DNA of 64,000 nucleotides, from NCBI RefSeq assembly GCF_023343835.1, contig NC_064435.1, positions 72,054,134 through 72,118,133 on the forward strand, given 5' to 3'. Source of the DNA: Lagopus muta (taxonomy: Eukaryota; Chordata; Aves; Galliformes; Phasianidae). The notes under the pieces are model-generated. The model worked only from the letters and a program-made list of their open reading frames with translations, was not told where the DNA came from and ran no database searches. A program made the translations under genes and the position numbers. This document shows positions 13,464 to 26,000 of this stretch, one piece after another (position 1 is the first letter of the stretch; every line of letters begins with the position of its first letter).

Positions 13464-14801
13464 CTGAAAAGGCAACACAAAAGCATGAATTGTACAGAAA
13501 TATTTTGTGCATGTGTGTCTTCAATACAAAAGCATTTACACCTCTGTGATTATGAATCGGCTCCAATTTCAATTCATGAAATAATAAGCATGTATTCTTG
13601 ACCATGGTAATCCTCAACAGATAACCCATCTTAAAAAGATGTAAGTGCTTCTGGAAGTACAGAGCAAGGTAACTATCTATGCATGCATGTGAATCTATGT
13701 GAAAAAAAAAGATTACTGTGCATCAGGCAACAGTAGCGTACCTCAAATAAGTACCTCCCAGTGAGGTGGTGGAGTCACTGCCTCCGTAGGTGTTCAAGAA
13801 ACGTGTGGATACAGCACTGAGGGACATGACTTGGTGGGCATGGTGGTGATGGGTTGACAGTTGGGCTAGATGACCTTAGTGATCTTTGCAGACTTAATGA
13901 TTCGATGATTCTATGACATGGTACCAAAAGTGGCTTAATGTATTCCCCCAGTCATTGCTAGGAAAGAAACTGATGTCATCACAGGGAATCGTGTTCCTTG
14001 AGTGGGGTTTTATATTGATCAGAGAGCCAGCTATCAGGCAGGACCAGAAGTAATCTAACTAAACACTTCCCTCACAGCTCATATATTTCAGCATTTTACA
14101 AATTGGCTATTTGCTTATTTCCTTAGAAGGATTCCTTCAGCTAAACTAAAAGACCAGGTAGAAACTGCTAGTTGCAGACCCTCTGCTCTAACATAATGAC
14201 CGTGAAGACACTTGAACGCCTTTTTAGTGTTATCTGCAAACAAACACTCTAATTTTAAAGGACAATAGGAACCAGAGAAATTTCTATACTTAAAGTCTCT
14301 GAGGGGAGAGACAGCGAACGTGATGACCAGAGGACAAGCGGCGCATAAGCTGATCACAGCAAACCGCTGCTCCCCGCCCTGCCCCGAGCTCTCGGCACGG
14401 CGCGCCGCTCAGCAGCCGCTGCTGGCGGACCCAATGGGCAGCGCTGCCGGCGGGCGGCACCGGGCGGCGGGCGGAAGGCGCCGGGCGCTGTCCGCGGTGC
14501 TGATCGGGGCTCGCCCCGCGAGGTGCCGCCTCACCTGCTCGGGGCCCTGGAAGCAGATCTTGCAGATGGGGCCGGCCCCGCCGGGGTGGCTGCCGCTGCC
14601 GCTCTCGCTGCTACACACCGAGCGGGTCTCCGGCTCCTCGTCGGCCACCGCCCCCGCCTCGCCGCCGGAGCCGCCGCTCTCCTCCTCCACCGAGGGATCC
14701 CCGCTCGCCTCTCCCGCGACGGCCGGCAGCTCCAGCGGGACGCCGGGCTCCCGCTGCGGCTCCCCGGCGTGCGGAACGCCGCTCCCCGCGGCGCCGCTCA
14801 T
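13308..14801 (-). CDS. MARCHF11: MARCHF11, membrane RING-CH E3 ubiquitin ligase (5' two coding exons; partial)
   Basis: Two coding exons, 14801-14535 (89 codons) and 13463-13308 (52 codons), join in phase 0 across a GT-AG intron to give the N-terminal 141 residues. The joined product carries a C4HC3 RING-CH finger: CKIC just before the splice, then CRC, TH, a Cys and CELC in the second exon. This zinc domain recruits the E2 enzyme. The family member MARCHF11 sits in endosomal and Golgi membranes and ubiquitinates sorting cargo; that is family knowledge. The PETRSVCSS motif before the finger and the RING exon match mammalian MARCHF11 as I recall it. The exons for the two membrane segments and cytoplasmic tail are not found in 1-13307 and should lie beyond the low-coordinate edge. 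Upstream is a CpG island. The closest alternative would be the paralogue MARCHF4 or MARCHF9, but the linkage to ZNF622 favours MARCHF11. Confidence 0.95.
13464..14534 (-). other. MARCHF11: MARCHF11 intron 1
   Basis: This is a 1,071 bp GT-AG intron between the two coding exons, very short for this gene. It contains one CR1 3' fragment at 13751-13916 in antisense orientation to the gene. The half next to exon 1 is GC-rich and belongs to the CpG island. No other coding sequence is visible. Confidence 0.85.
13751..13916 (+). mobile_element. CR1 LINE 3' end fragment
   Basis: The sequence matches the CR1 3' UTR in order: GAGGTGGTGGAGTCACTG, a GGTGTTCAAGAAACGTGTGG block, GGGCTAGATGACCTTAG, and the terminal repeat ending ATTCTATGA. 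It is 5'-truncated, lies in MARCHF11 intron 1, and is antisense to that gene. Confidence 0.9.
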
Positions 14802-15150
14802 GTCCGGGGCAGCGCGCACCCGCGGCGGGGAGAGCCGAGCGCGGCGCGGCCGCCCTGCGGGCTGCGAGTGGCCGGGAAGGTGACCCGGCGCTGCCGCCTC
14901 CCTCCCTTCCTCCCTTCACCGCGCCCCGGCGGCCGGGTCCGGAGCCGCCCCGGCGGCGTGCGCGTGTGTGTGCGTTGCGGTGTGCGAGGCCGGCGGGGCG
15001 GGGCGGGAGGAGGCGCCGAGCGCGAGCGGGGACCGGTACCCGGCGGGAGCCCCGCGGCTGTGGGGCGGGAGTCTGTGAAAACCGCCGGGGCAGCCCGGCG
15101 ATCTGGGGGAGTTGGGGTGTGCCACTGAGAGGCTGGGGGAACATTCAACA
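14360..15150 (-). promoter_or_regulatory. MARCHF11: CpG island and probable promoter of MARCHF11
   Basis: A sharp switch from AT-rich to very GC-rich sequence with dense CpG covers coding exon 1 and about 350 bp upstream of the ATG at 14801. This is the usual arrangement of a vertebrate CpG-island promoter with the 5' UTR inside it. I see no clear TATA box and cannot place the transcription start. Long overlapping reading frames in all six frames here are a by-product of high GC and not genes. Confidence 0.75.
14535..14801 (-). CDS. MARCHF11: MARCHF11 coding exon 1
   Basis: The exon encodes a Gly/Glu/Ser/Pro-rich, probably disordered N-terminus, then PETRSVCSS and the first Cys pair of the RING-CH finger (CKIC, about residues 80-83). 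The start is the ATG at 14801. An in-frame stop at about 14918-14916 lies upstream with no other ATG between, so no longer N-terminus is possible in this exon. A reading that begins at 14819 would use GTG and is not needed. The donor is CAG|GTGAGG at 14535/14534. The exon is very GC-rich, as expected inside the CpG island. The N-terminal tail seems clearly shorter than the human one, as I recall it. Confidence 0.93.
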
Positions 15151-18100
15151 GGTGTTCCCAGGGGCAGAGCGGTGGCTTACCGCGTCTCCTGTGGCTGGGT
15201 TATTATTTTTTCTTCTTCTTTTTTCCTTTAAAAAATGCATTACATCACCTCGTTCTCAAAATTAAATCTGCAAAAAGCATCACGACCGTCTCAAAAAAAA
15301 AACAAAAAAACAAAAAAACCCCCACAAAACAACACAGCACGCCAGCTAGAAGTTCCTCAGACTTTGGCTAGGGAACATATGTGTGAATTTCAGCATCCAA
15401 TGTAACACCAGTGCACATTTCACCTCGTGAAAAATGACAGCAACTGCCTGCATGGGGGAAGGAGAAAATGCAGAAGACAATTGTGAAGCCACACGCTCCT
15501 GTACAGCCAGATTTAGATCCAAGAGGCAATGAGCTTGCCTGCCCTCACAGAATGCACTGGTGGCTCTGTGTGTGCAAGTGGGATGAGGACATGCCAAGGT
15601 GAGGCGAGGTGCTGCCTGCCCCAGCAGAACTTCGGTGGCTTTCTCAGTGCAGATGTTTTGTTGGGAGACAGAAGAGGTGTGTAGAGATAGAACACTGCTC
15701 GCCCAGAGGCCATATGGCTGAACACCCACCAAACACCTCTCCATCCCTTGTTCTGGTGGCTCTTTGCTAGCTAGGCCAATGCTGACCCTTGCACTTGGTG
15801 TTAGGGAGAGATAGACCAAGCCTAGGATTTCTTTTGTTCCCAAGGTGGTGGTAAGTAGGTGACTGACATGGATTTATCCTCATTTGGTGAAGCAAAAGAA
15901 AAATATCGCATCAATGGTGACATTTTGACCAACTGTCAATGTAGATATTCTTCTACATTTAAATTTTCTCATGGCAAAGTAACACCTGGAGAAGTTGCCA
16001 GAGAGACTAAAGGGCAATAGGGACAGACTTAATCAAATAAATTAGTTCTAAAAGAAGAGGTGATCACAAAGCCCAAGAAATGTCAGAAAAAACAGATGAG
16101 TCCAAAGTGCTTGGTAAAAAGAGAGGCAGAACCAAAAGGAAAAGACAGGGAAAGTAAGGTTGTGAAAAGAAAAATGAATGCTAATAAGTTACTCATCTGC
16201 ATGAGAGAAAAACAGCATGCCCTTGCTATTTGTTAAATGTGGGTTTTATACTATTTTTCTTTCTCATCCCTTTGTATGCCATCACAAATTCAATAAATAA
16301 CACAGCTTTTGAGAAGAATGCAAAGAGAAGATAAAAATGTCATCAGAGAAATGGAATGGCTCCTTAATATCAGAATAAGAAAGATGTGACTATAGAGAAT
16401 AATGCACTGTATTAGGAAAGTTAATCTTTCCTACTTAATCTTGCTCAAAATAAGTGCGCAAAATGACTCTTAAAAGGGAACACATCCAATCTGAATTGGA
16501 AGAATGATTCTTTCTCACATACGTAATTAATTTGGAGAGTTGATGGTGAGTGGGTATTTCATAGACATGAGGTTTTTAATACATCACCTGTTTGCATGTC
16601 TATCAGCAGCTAGTGTTATGCCAGCTAAAATAAAAATGCAGAGGCTATTGATCCTCATGTTTCAGAGCGTATTAGTGATACTTAGCATGCCGGGGTGGGA
16701 GGAGATGCCAACAAAAGAGCAGAAGGGGTGAAGAACATTGTATAACACATCCTCCAACCGAAGTAACATTCAGCCTTCTGCTGAGTGAGAGATGAGAATA
16801 GCAGCCAAAAACAACGATCGAAACAGAAAGAAGAAAAATTTAAGCAGAAAAGGGTGTTCTGCTTCATAACAGCAGTAGTGTAGGTGGTTGGGAGAAAGAA
16901 GCTGAAAACAGGAAGAATGAACATGGGATTAAGACAGCGGACTGCATCTCATGGGATTTAGGTGCAAGCACAACTTTGTGACACATTCCTTGAGCAATCT
17001 TGGCCAAGTGACCTGAAGGCACCCTGTTACAAAAGTATGGGCAGCTCATAGCACACCTGCTTGGGGCCAGCAGCCTGCAGGGAGTACGGGTGTCACATCT
17101 GCCACCTCTTCTGGGAACAGAAGGATATCTCAGCTGGTACCAGATCCCCAGGTGTAGGTGTAGCTCCCTTCATTTCTCCTTATCCTGTTTTCTATGTAAA
17201 CTTGAAAAAATAACATTTGTATTCTCTGTTCTCAGCCTGCCTCTGCCATTATTACTGGCAGAATGAGGCCACATTTGAACTGTCCTGATGTTGGCTAAGA
17301 TACCTAAGTATTACAACAACACAAATTATAAGGAACAATGAAACAAGTAAAAATAACACTGAGGTAATAAGACCGCGGGACAGTGAAATGAATTGCATTA
17401 TTAGTGGGCAATGAAAAAAAGCAGAAGTACAGCTCCCAAGGGAATGAAAGTTGCTTCTCCTTTATCTTGGTTGTGCAGGAATAATGGACAGAGGCAAGAA
17501 AATACTTGCAGAATGTTATATTGGAAACACTGTGTCACTGCACATTTAGAAGCCAACTCCAGCTCTCCTTTTTTCCTCAAAAACTTTTACTAATACATTA
17601 CTCTGGACCATAAATACAGTAACAGAACAGCTCAATTACGGGTTTATTCCATTTTGCTACTTCCTGTATCTCTAAGGAAAACAATATGATACAGTTCTGA
17701 AATATTAATAAAGGAGGAAAGAGAGAAATTGCCAGTATATTGGATGCAAAATAAAATACTATTCAGATAGGAAGTTAAATCTCCTTAAATAAGAATGCAG
17801 AGACATTATTATCCCATTTAGTAAGTAGTAAATATCTGCCTGTTTCAGAATGAAGATCTCCACAGGTGGTGGACATTACCTGTAAACAAAAATAAGGCAT
17901 TCTGACTGTAAGCAAACGCTTCAGTTTAATTTGAAATGCGCTTTACATGTTTCGATCAAGATGTAATGTACTTCTGAGTAATATTCCCATCTGCTAAAAT
18001 TCCATGTTCCTCTTTACAGCACTAAAATATCTGTGCAGATGGTTAATAGCAATGCTAGTGGCTGTGTTATTTGATTGTTCACGGAATGTGACTGATTTTT

Positions 18101-19814
18101 GTTATGAACACATACTCATTCCACATTTGAAGCTTTTACGATTATGTCAAACAGTTAAAGTCTCATGTATACAGAAACCTATTGTCTCATGAAAAATCTT
18201 TTTATTTATCTTTTAATATTACTCTCTTGGTTTGTTTGGGTGGGGGTTTTTTTTGTTGTTTGTTTGAAACAAGTACCTAGATTCCTATCCAACCCTATGT
18301 TGCTCCATGCTGATAGAGCACTGCTTCCAAGCAGAGCACCTACTTGCATTTCTTCCTCAAACCTCTGCAGGAATTTTACCCTGGTGTTGGGATTTTGAGC
18401 ACAACGCTGCTTCAGGAGGGGTGGCCCTTGGGACTCAGAGGAGCTGTGGTTGTTCATTTTCTTCCCCTGGTGACTAAGGATAGGGCACTTCAGGCTGTTC
18501 TGGGGCAGCCACAGACAGGACCAGCCTCTGGCTGCAGGAGCTGTTTCTGGCTAAGCCATTGCCCCTGGCCCCAGTCTATAGTTCCCATCCTGGCCCATAG
18601 CTCCTAGTCTACTAAAGGCATGCATCTACTGATTATTTCAATGCCTTTCCAGAGCCTGACATGGATGATGATGTAGAAGTTTCAGCTTTTTAATACGATT
18701 TTTCTTCTTGGCATGGTCTTGTACCATACTTAATTGCTATGTTTTCTTTATTGCATTCCTGTCTTATTTGCCAGTATGCTGTTTGTCTTCAGAGCTGCTA
18801 ATTTATTTTTAAAACATTTGAAATATCTATGATTGATTTTTCTCCACCATGAAATACAGACCAAATAGCTTCCTATGAAATGCAGTTTCCCTTTTCATCT
18901 TTGGAAGTTTTGTGTTTTAAGTTTTGTTATATCAGTTACTGAGAGGGGGAAAAAAAAGATTTAACACAGCTTCTTGAATGAGGTAATCACTGTTTAGAAA
19001 TAAACTCAGATCCTTGGTTTATTTTGGAAGTAGATCAGCTGTCACAGATTCTAGAGAACGGCACCACTGAGTTCAGTTTATCGAAACAGAAATGACAGAA
19101 TGTCAATTAGCTTTTCCATTACGTGCCATACAAACAAAAGCCAGGCCAAAGAGAATTTGTTTTACTATCAGCTGTACAGATCGTTTTTATCTGTTTACAG
19201 ATAAAAAAAAGAAAAATAATCTCTTTTTGTTGTTAAGTATTTTCTTTGGATTTCTTTGCCTAGAAGTATCAGAATTAATGTAATATGTAGTAAATGTTGG
19301 CAACCCCAACACTTGAAAAGTAGTGGTAAAACAACAAAATTAATGCAAGAACTCTCCGAATCCTTACCCACTGGGTTTTAGTCCATTCTATACACCACTG
19401 GTGTATGGCAACTTGAAAAGTTACAGACTGCCCAAAATTTGTAGTAAGACAGTGAAATGTGGTTTCTACTGCTGAAACTCATTCTGGGAGACACTACCAT
19501 GATCTGGGCCTCCTGTGGTTGGCACTTCAGCACGCACAAGGCAGAACACAGAATTACCCACAGGTAATTACTAGCAAGAAGGAAACAACAATAAGTTTGT
19601 GAGAGATGAAGTAGAGGTCATCCCATGATGCCACCCCTACACCACTGACATCAGATGCTCATTGAACAAGCACGGAGATAACATTTCACAAAACAAACCA
19701 CAGAATGCAACAACTTCTTTACTTTACCAAACTATTTTAGTTACATATTGTATTATCAATGAATATACAGATGTTATAATTAAGAAATGCACATGAGAGT
19801 TTAGCTAAGCAGGT

Positions 19815-20073
19815 TGTTACACCAAAAAAGAATAGATAGAGGGCTTACCTTTATCCCAGGCTCACTGGAAGACTCCAAAAGGAGGGATCTCCAGAAAGAG
19901 ATTCTTCTCCACTGGTAGTCAGCTCTTAAATGGGTCTAGGAGAGGTGGAGCCAGGCTCCACCCCTTCCAGCAGCACAGGTGAATTGTCTTCACCTGTGCT
20001 TCCAGGGCTGACTCATTGCTCGCCTCAGGTGATCAATCAGAGGCTCAGGCTGTGATTCAGCAGTTCCCATACA
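19815..20073 (-). repeat. LTR-like dispersed repeat, copy 1
   Basis: This roughly 259 bp segment aligns with a second copy at 28866-29128. Shared blocks include AAAAGGAGGGATCT, GTCTAGGAGAGGTG, GCCAGGCTCCA, TTCACCTGT and CTCAGGTGATCAATCAG. The core, from about 19850, is much better matched than the first 35 bp. Its plus strand can be bounded by TG and CA, and the minus strand would begin TGTATGGGAA, which suggests a solo LTR. I see no target-site duplication and no polyadenylation signal that settles it, so the class is uncertain. Confidence 0.6.
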
Positions 20074-23000
20074 TATACGTGGCAGGAAAAAAGAGGAGAT
20101 GATGCCTCCAGGTCTGAGATGTTCATTCCTGGCTGAGGAAGCATTGGTCTGGCTGTTCCACGTACCATAGGCAGCTCTTGATGGTCTCATCTCCAAGCAC
20201 TCAGTCTTGGAAGTTAAAATTCAAGTCCCTGTAGCTTGGACTAAAGATCTTCTACTTCTGATATAAAGCAGTTGTAAACCTCTCTGTGTGTGGTTTAAGT
20301 TACAAGATGTGTCCTAGCTATGATGAATCAGTGTAGCTTGTAGGATTACCCAATGACACAAATGCAGACAGCCAGGTTTGCCTCTGCTGGACTGAGAGTT
20401 TCCACCTCTATGGAAAGTGACCTGTGGAAGTTATCAGTCCTTTGTTACAAATGTGCTGAGAAAGAGATCAGTTCCTACAGATATGAAACTTTGACTCCTA
20501 GGGAACGCCAAAACATAAATGTCAGCTGATAGAGGAGCTGGCAATAGAGTTCTTAATTTCAAGGTTTCAGTGTGAATGTGCTTTATTGTGAAATAATCTT
20601 TTGTACCACATCTTGCCACTCACCAGGCCTCTCAAAAATAATTGAAAAAGGCTATTTAACAAAATTGTCTCTGTGTTTTGGGAACCAAAATTTTGCTTCT
20701 TGTGATAAATTTGTAGGAAATACATAGTAGTCACCACAAGCCATGTGGGATTAGATTCGAAAGGTGTTACATCACTTAAGAGAGTCTTTCTAATCCTTAC
20801 AAAGTCCACTGTACTTGCCAGTTAAATTGTCTTTTTTCAGAAAGACAGTTACATAAACCAGAAGAAATTACATCTTTTATGCTTCTTAAAAGGGAAGCAG
20901 TAAATATCTTGCTCCTGCTGATCCCAGTCTTGTCAGATGACTACTGACTTGTCCACATGAGACAATAGGTAAATTTGTTCAATTCTTTTTTTGTCTTCAT
21001 TTTTACCTCTGGAGACACTTGCAAAAATGCCAGGTATTGCAGAGGGCATATCATCCAGTGTGGGAAAAGGAAAGGAAGTAGCTGTTTTTGATGGATGCTG
21101 CTGAATGTTTAATCAAGGTCTAAAATCCATAGGAAAGAAATGTAGGATTTCCTGTGAAATAGCGATCAGTCCTGGGGATGTATTGAGCAGGGAGTTATGC
21201 AGAGAAGTGAAGGCAAGAAAGGTAGAACAGGGCAAGGACAGAAAAGGAAACCACAGAGGCACCTATTGCTGGTGGCAATGCAGAACTGGAAATTTCACAA
21301 ACTCAAAAAGAGGATTCCTCTCTAGATACCATATATAAGAATAACCCACATACTGCAAAGTGCTGATGCATCCTCCAGAATTGAATTCTCCTGCATGTGG
21401 TTGTTCTCAGGACTGGGTTAGAAAAGCAGCTGCCCACTGCTCTACTATGTGGATTGTGTACAGAGGTGTAATCACTTAGATCCATTTATCTAACTTGCAG
21501 GTTCTCAATTTTTAATTTGGAAGTCACTGCCGAGGCTTCAGCTATCCTCTTCTGCTTCCTGCTTTATGAGTACTTATTACAGACTGTACAGATTTGCAGA
21601 ATTTGGACCTTTGTTACATCCTATGAAACTCCTGGTAAAGAAGAAATCATTAAGCAAAGGAGATTTGTATACAGGACTGATGTGTTCTTTTTACAGAAAC
21701 AATACTTGAAGGAATATTTTCACAAACTGTGCAAGTGATGGGATGAGAAGATTTAGTCATGATAACATTAGCTTTGCAATGTTTGGGGATTTTAAAACTA
21801 GTATTAACATTACAGTAACACCCAGAGCTGGCTGTGGGAAGATTTACTGTCTTTCATTGGAATTCTTTCATTCATGAACTTCCAACACACTGAGTACACA
21901 AAGGGTGAGGCACAGATCTGTTCAATATACACTTCCTTCACTGCACACTTTTTCACTACAGGAAGGCAAAGTAGGGATGTGTGTCCTCACCAGGGGATTT
22001 GGCTTCACACTGAGTCTGCAAGGTTACTGCAAAGAGAAATTGGACAAATTATGTTAGAGAGCTACAGTGCTAATGTTTTATTAACTGCCCTTCCTGATAA
22101 ACTGTGCATTGTTCAGCCTGAACCTGAACACTGAATAGATTCAAATCTGAGAGATAAAGGCATGTGTTAAGCACATACATGAACCACTGGAGCATAGCTA
22201 CAGGAAAAGGATAGAGTGCAGGTTAGTCCTGCAACTGGTTTTAAATTTCATTGACTGCTATAGCTGCAAAATGAAATGTCTGTGAGATACTGGACATTGT
22301 GCAGATACTGGGACTGGAATGGCTGCAGATCTAGAGGTACACACTTCAATGAAAACCGTAAGTGTGCTCATCAGGAATCTGTATCCTTTGAACACAGGAT
22401 ACCATTGCATTCCTCTGAGGCATAGCTTGCATATATGCCACAGGACATACAAGAAACCTGTGCTCTTCTAGGGTAGTATGTGGAGGTCAAGTAGGATACC
22501 TAAGGTCATTCAAAATGGCATTAAATACCCATGTGTTTGCAGCTATTAAACCCTAAGTCAACCAATGCTAGAGAAATAGAAGTGAAGTAATGTCACACTG
22601 CACTTAAATTAGTCTCAAACTATTTTGCTAGACTCCTTGAGAACTGAAGCATTACCACTCCCATTTCATTCTGGCAAAGTTCCTTTTCTTTCTGTCATTT
22701 GTTGTTCTGAGGTGCTGATGGTAGAGAGAGAGGTATGTGGGCAATGTTAAACTGGATGAATCGATCCTGGATGAAACTTCAAAATGTTCTTAGATTAAGC
22801 CTATTGCTAAAAATGGACCTACAATCAGTGAACTTGACCCTTGTTCTCCTGGTAACAAAGACTCCTCTCTGGAACAACTGCATGAAACAGTAAGCAGTTA
22901 CCTTCTTCTGTACATGTGATTACTACTTTCTAACCAGAACAACAGAAAACAAGTCACTTCTCTTCCAGTCCTCACATTATATTTTAATTCTGCTGCCAAA

Positions 23001-26000
23001 GCCTGTCTGGCATCTGCTTTGTATATTTGATGTACAGCTGTGGTAGAAAGCCACAAATAGTAGCACAGCATATTCCAGAGCTGTGCTGCCAAGGGTAAAA
23101 GGACCCTGCAGGGCAGCTGTTCCAAGGGAGCCATCCCCGCTCCTTGGAAAGCAGCAAATCATATTGTGGTGAGAAAGGTACAGAAACAGCCAGAAAACTG
23201 TTCTTTTTCCAAATTTTTCCATTCTAGGAAAGCAAGTGGCTTCTGGCCAACGCACACAAAAGGAATCAGTACTCTTTCTTGTTAGTTTTAAAGGCAGCCA
23301 TAGGCTTCTCTAGCTATGCTATTTATGTATATAATTATGAGGCAGCATGGAAGTACTGTACCATGTATTGCTGTTTCTTTTTATACCTGATGCAAAGCAG
23401 TCAATCTGTGGGATGCCTCAGGATTAACTACAACGTTGGTTTGTTGGGTTTTTTTCCATAATTTACAGTAGGGATGGGATGTATGGCATTTGTTTAACTA
23501 AAAAACGTCATGCACTCGGAGGAAGGGAAGTATCCTTGAGCTGCACACGCTTGAAACTAATTACATTCCTCCCTGAATTAGAATGCTTAAATATGCATGG
23601 GTGTCTGTCTTTAGGTGAAATAGGGCAGCCTTTATAAAGCTTACAGGACTGACTGTGAGCTTTTCATATTCTGCATTTTCCTGTCTCCTTTCAGCCAAAA
23701 CGCACAGCACTACTTGAAAGATAAGCACGGATGTTTAATTAAAAACTGAAGAAAGATGTTTGAATACGTAACTTAAACTTCAGCCCTTTGTCTATTTTCT
23801 TCTCATAGATGATACCCCTGACAGCACTGACTCTCCTGAAATTGATCTGTCCTTGTTTATTTGTAATAAGCATTCCCCTCTCTTTCTTAGTAATATTGCA
23901 ATGAATCTTTCAGAGAGTGGAGTGAGATGGATGGTTTGGTCCAGAGTACACTGTAATATCCAATAATTTTTATTTCCTTATGTCTGGGTTATGTTCACCT
24001 GAATCACAGGGAAAATGAGTTTTTGCATCTTTAATAAATATGTCACTTTGGAATGTATGCCCAATTTGCAATGATTGATAGTTACAACAGCTAATATAGA
24101 TGTGAGAAGTTAGTGGCTAACTTTAATTAGCACTTTTAAGTTTCAGGTTCTGGAAATGATGTTCACTAGTATAGCTAACTAATCCTCCTGTCTGTATGTG
24201 TTTTATCTTCTCTTTATAATGCCTGTGTACATTTAGCAGCAACTTTGACATCAAATAAAAATATTGTGCATACATCCTTATATGACTGCATATCATTACT
24301 GAATCCTTAACCAAAATTGATACTGGATTCAGAATAAACTTTATGAAAAATTAAGCATAGAAATGCATACGGAATTTCAGGGCAAGTATACAAACAGAAC
24401 CCTATGGTTTCTTCAAATATGCGTAGGAATGTAGGTTATGACAAGCCAGAAAAGGTCAGAAGTCTAAATGCTGAGATGCTGACTGTCTGGTAGAGGCCTT
24501 TAGTTATCTTTCAAGGAAGGTATACACAGAGTATTTCTATACTTGGTGAAGCCCTTTTGGGACTAAGTATATGTTCAAATGCTAGTCATGTGAGCAACCC
24601 ATTAGTGCCCTAAAGAACTAGATTTGCTTTCCTTGGTGATTCTGATTTGGCCTTTTTTGCTTTCTACCACACTCCTTTAATCTCACGTTTGGTATCGAAA
24701 AGTCAATCCATAAAATGTGATTCCCTTAACTAAGTGCTTTGCCATGATTTTCATCTATTTAACTAGTATTAATAAAAAACAATCAGTTAATACAGTGACT
24801 TTGTGATAGGACATACAAAATTCTAGTGGCATTGAGTTTAAGTACTGCACTTATTTCTCAAGGGAATCTTCCTTATAAGCTGAATTACTACTATTAATGC
24901 CTTAACTAATAGCTAATTGGCATCCTGTTGCACATTAACAGCCTGCAGCTGCAGAATAAGGAAATCTGTAGTACTAAATACTGCTATCTAAACACATGAG
25001 ATGTAGTTAATAGCAGTATCCAGTGCAGGTGAGTGTTTGCACATACATGTTGACATTAATTTCAAGTACCAGTTCATTTCACTGTTCTTGAATTTACTGT
25101 ATTTGCACCTACTCTAAAAAATAAATCAGGTCAGGAAACAGCACATTGGTTAAATAATTTGTTCAAGCTGAGAAATTTCTGAAGGTGGGCAGCTGGAGAG
25201 AAAAGTGTTCAAACCAGTGAATTACAGGTGGTCTCAGCCATCTTGACAGTCTTCACTTTGGATACTTTAACACTCACTGTCAAAATAGACTTTGATAAGA
25301 CATTTCCATTTGTCCTCTTGAGGGAAAACAGATCAAAAATCCCATTTTGACCTCAATAATACATCTGTATCTTTAACAGAGACATAAACAGTGTTCAAGA
25401 GCATGCTATACTTACACCTTGTACACTGCAGCGTGTTCTGTTAAACCTAATAGCCAAATGCCTGCATATATCTGCTTGGCTATCAGGAGGAGTCTTACAG
25501 TAGGAGCTTCATGGAATAAATGAATTGATCTCCTATATCTAGCAAGTCCTTCTAGCTCATTTGAAACAGTTTTCTCATATTCTTGCTTGTGACTTCACAA
25601 TTCATTATTGTACCAACAATTGGGATCTGTGCTGTATATACTGTAGCACATGGCTGCACTAAGGATAGATAACAGCTGCAAAGCACCTCTTGCACTTAAG
25701 ATTTTGTACATCAGCACCAAATGTAGAAAAATGTGCAAAAAAAGACTGGAAACTTTAAAGTGGAACTTCTATGCCTGTTAGGGATGTCTTTTAAAGTGCT
25801 TTTTGTTTGCTTGTTTGTCCTGATACAGCTAGAAGAGTTACAGGATTTTTGTTTTGTGTATTTGTGCTTTAAGTTGTGTTCTGAGGAAGAACTACTGTGA
25901 TTTCTTTTTTTATACAGACATTTTGCAGTGTGGAAGTTAAGCCTTCTGCCTTGTGATTCATCCAGAAATGGCGTTACTGAGGTGGAAACAACGTTTTTGA

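Noticed and set aside
14320-15265. Several long overlapping frames in the MARCHF11 CpG island, up to 201 codons.
   Set aside because: High GC lowers stop frequency. Only the minus-strand frame 14801-14535 carries the RING-CH and conserved MARCHF11 motifs and valid splice sites.
15346-15843. 165-codon minus-strand frame 550 bp upstream of the MARCHF11 start, next to an A-rich tract.
   Set aside because: I considered a retropseudogene, but the A-run lies at the wrong end for a plus-strand copy and I recognise no parent protein.
22898-23255. Two overlapping minus-strand frames of 78 and 92 codons.
   Set aside because: Neither shows a recognised motif, and there are no convincing splice sites. 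They could be unlisted repeat sequence but cannot be supported as a gene.
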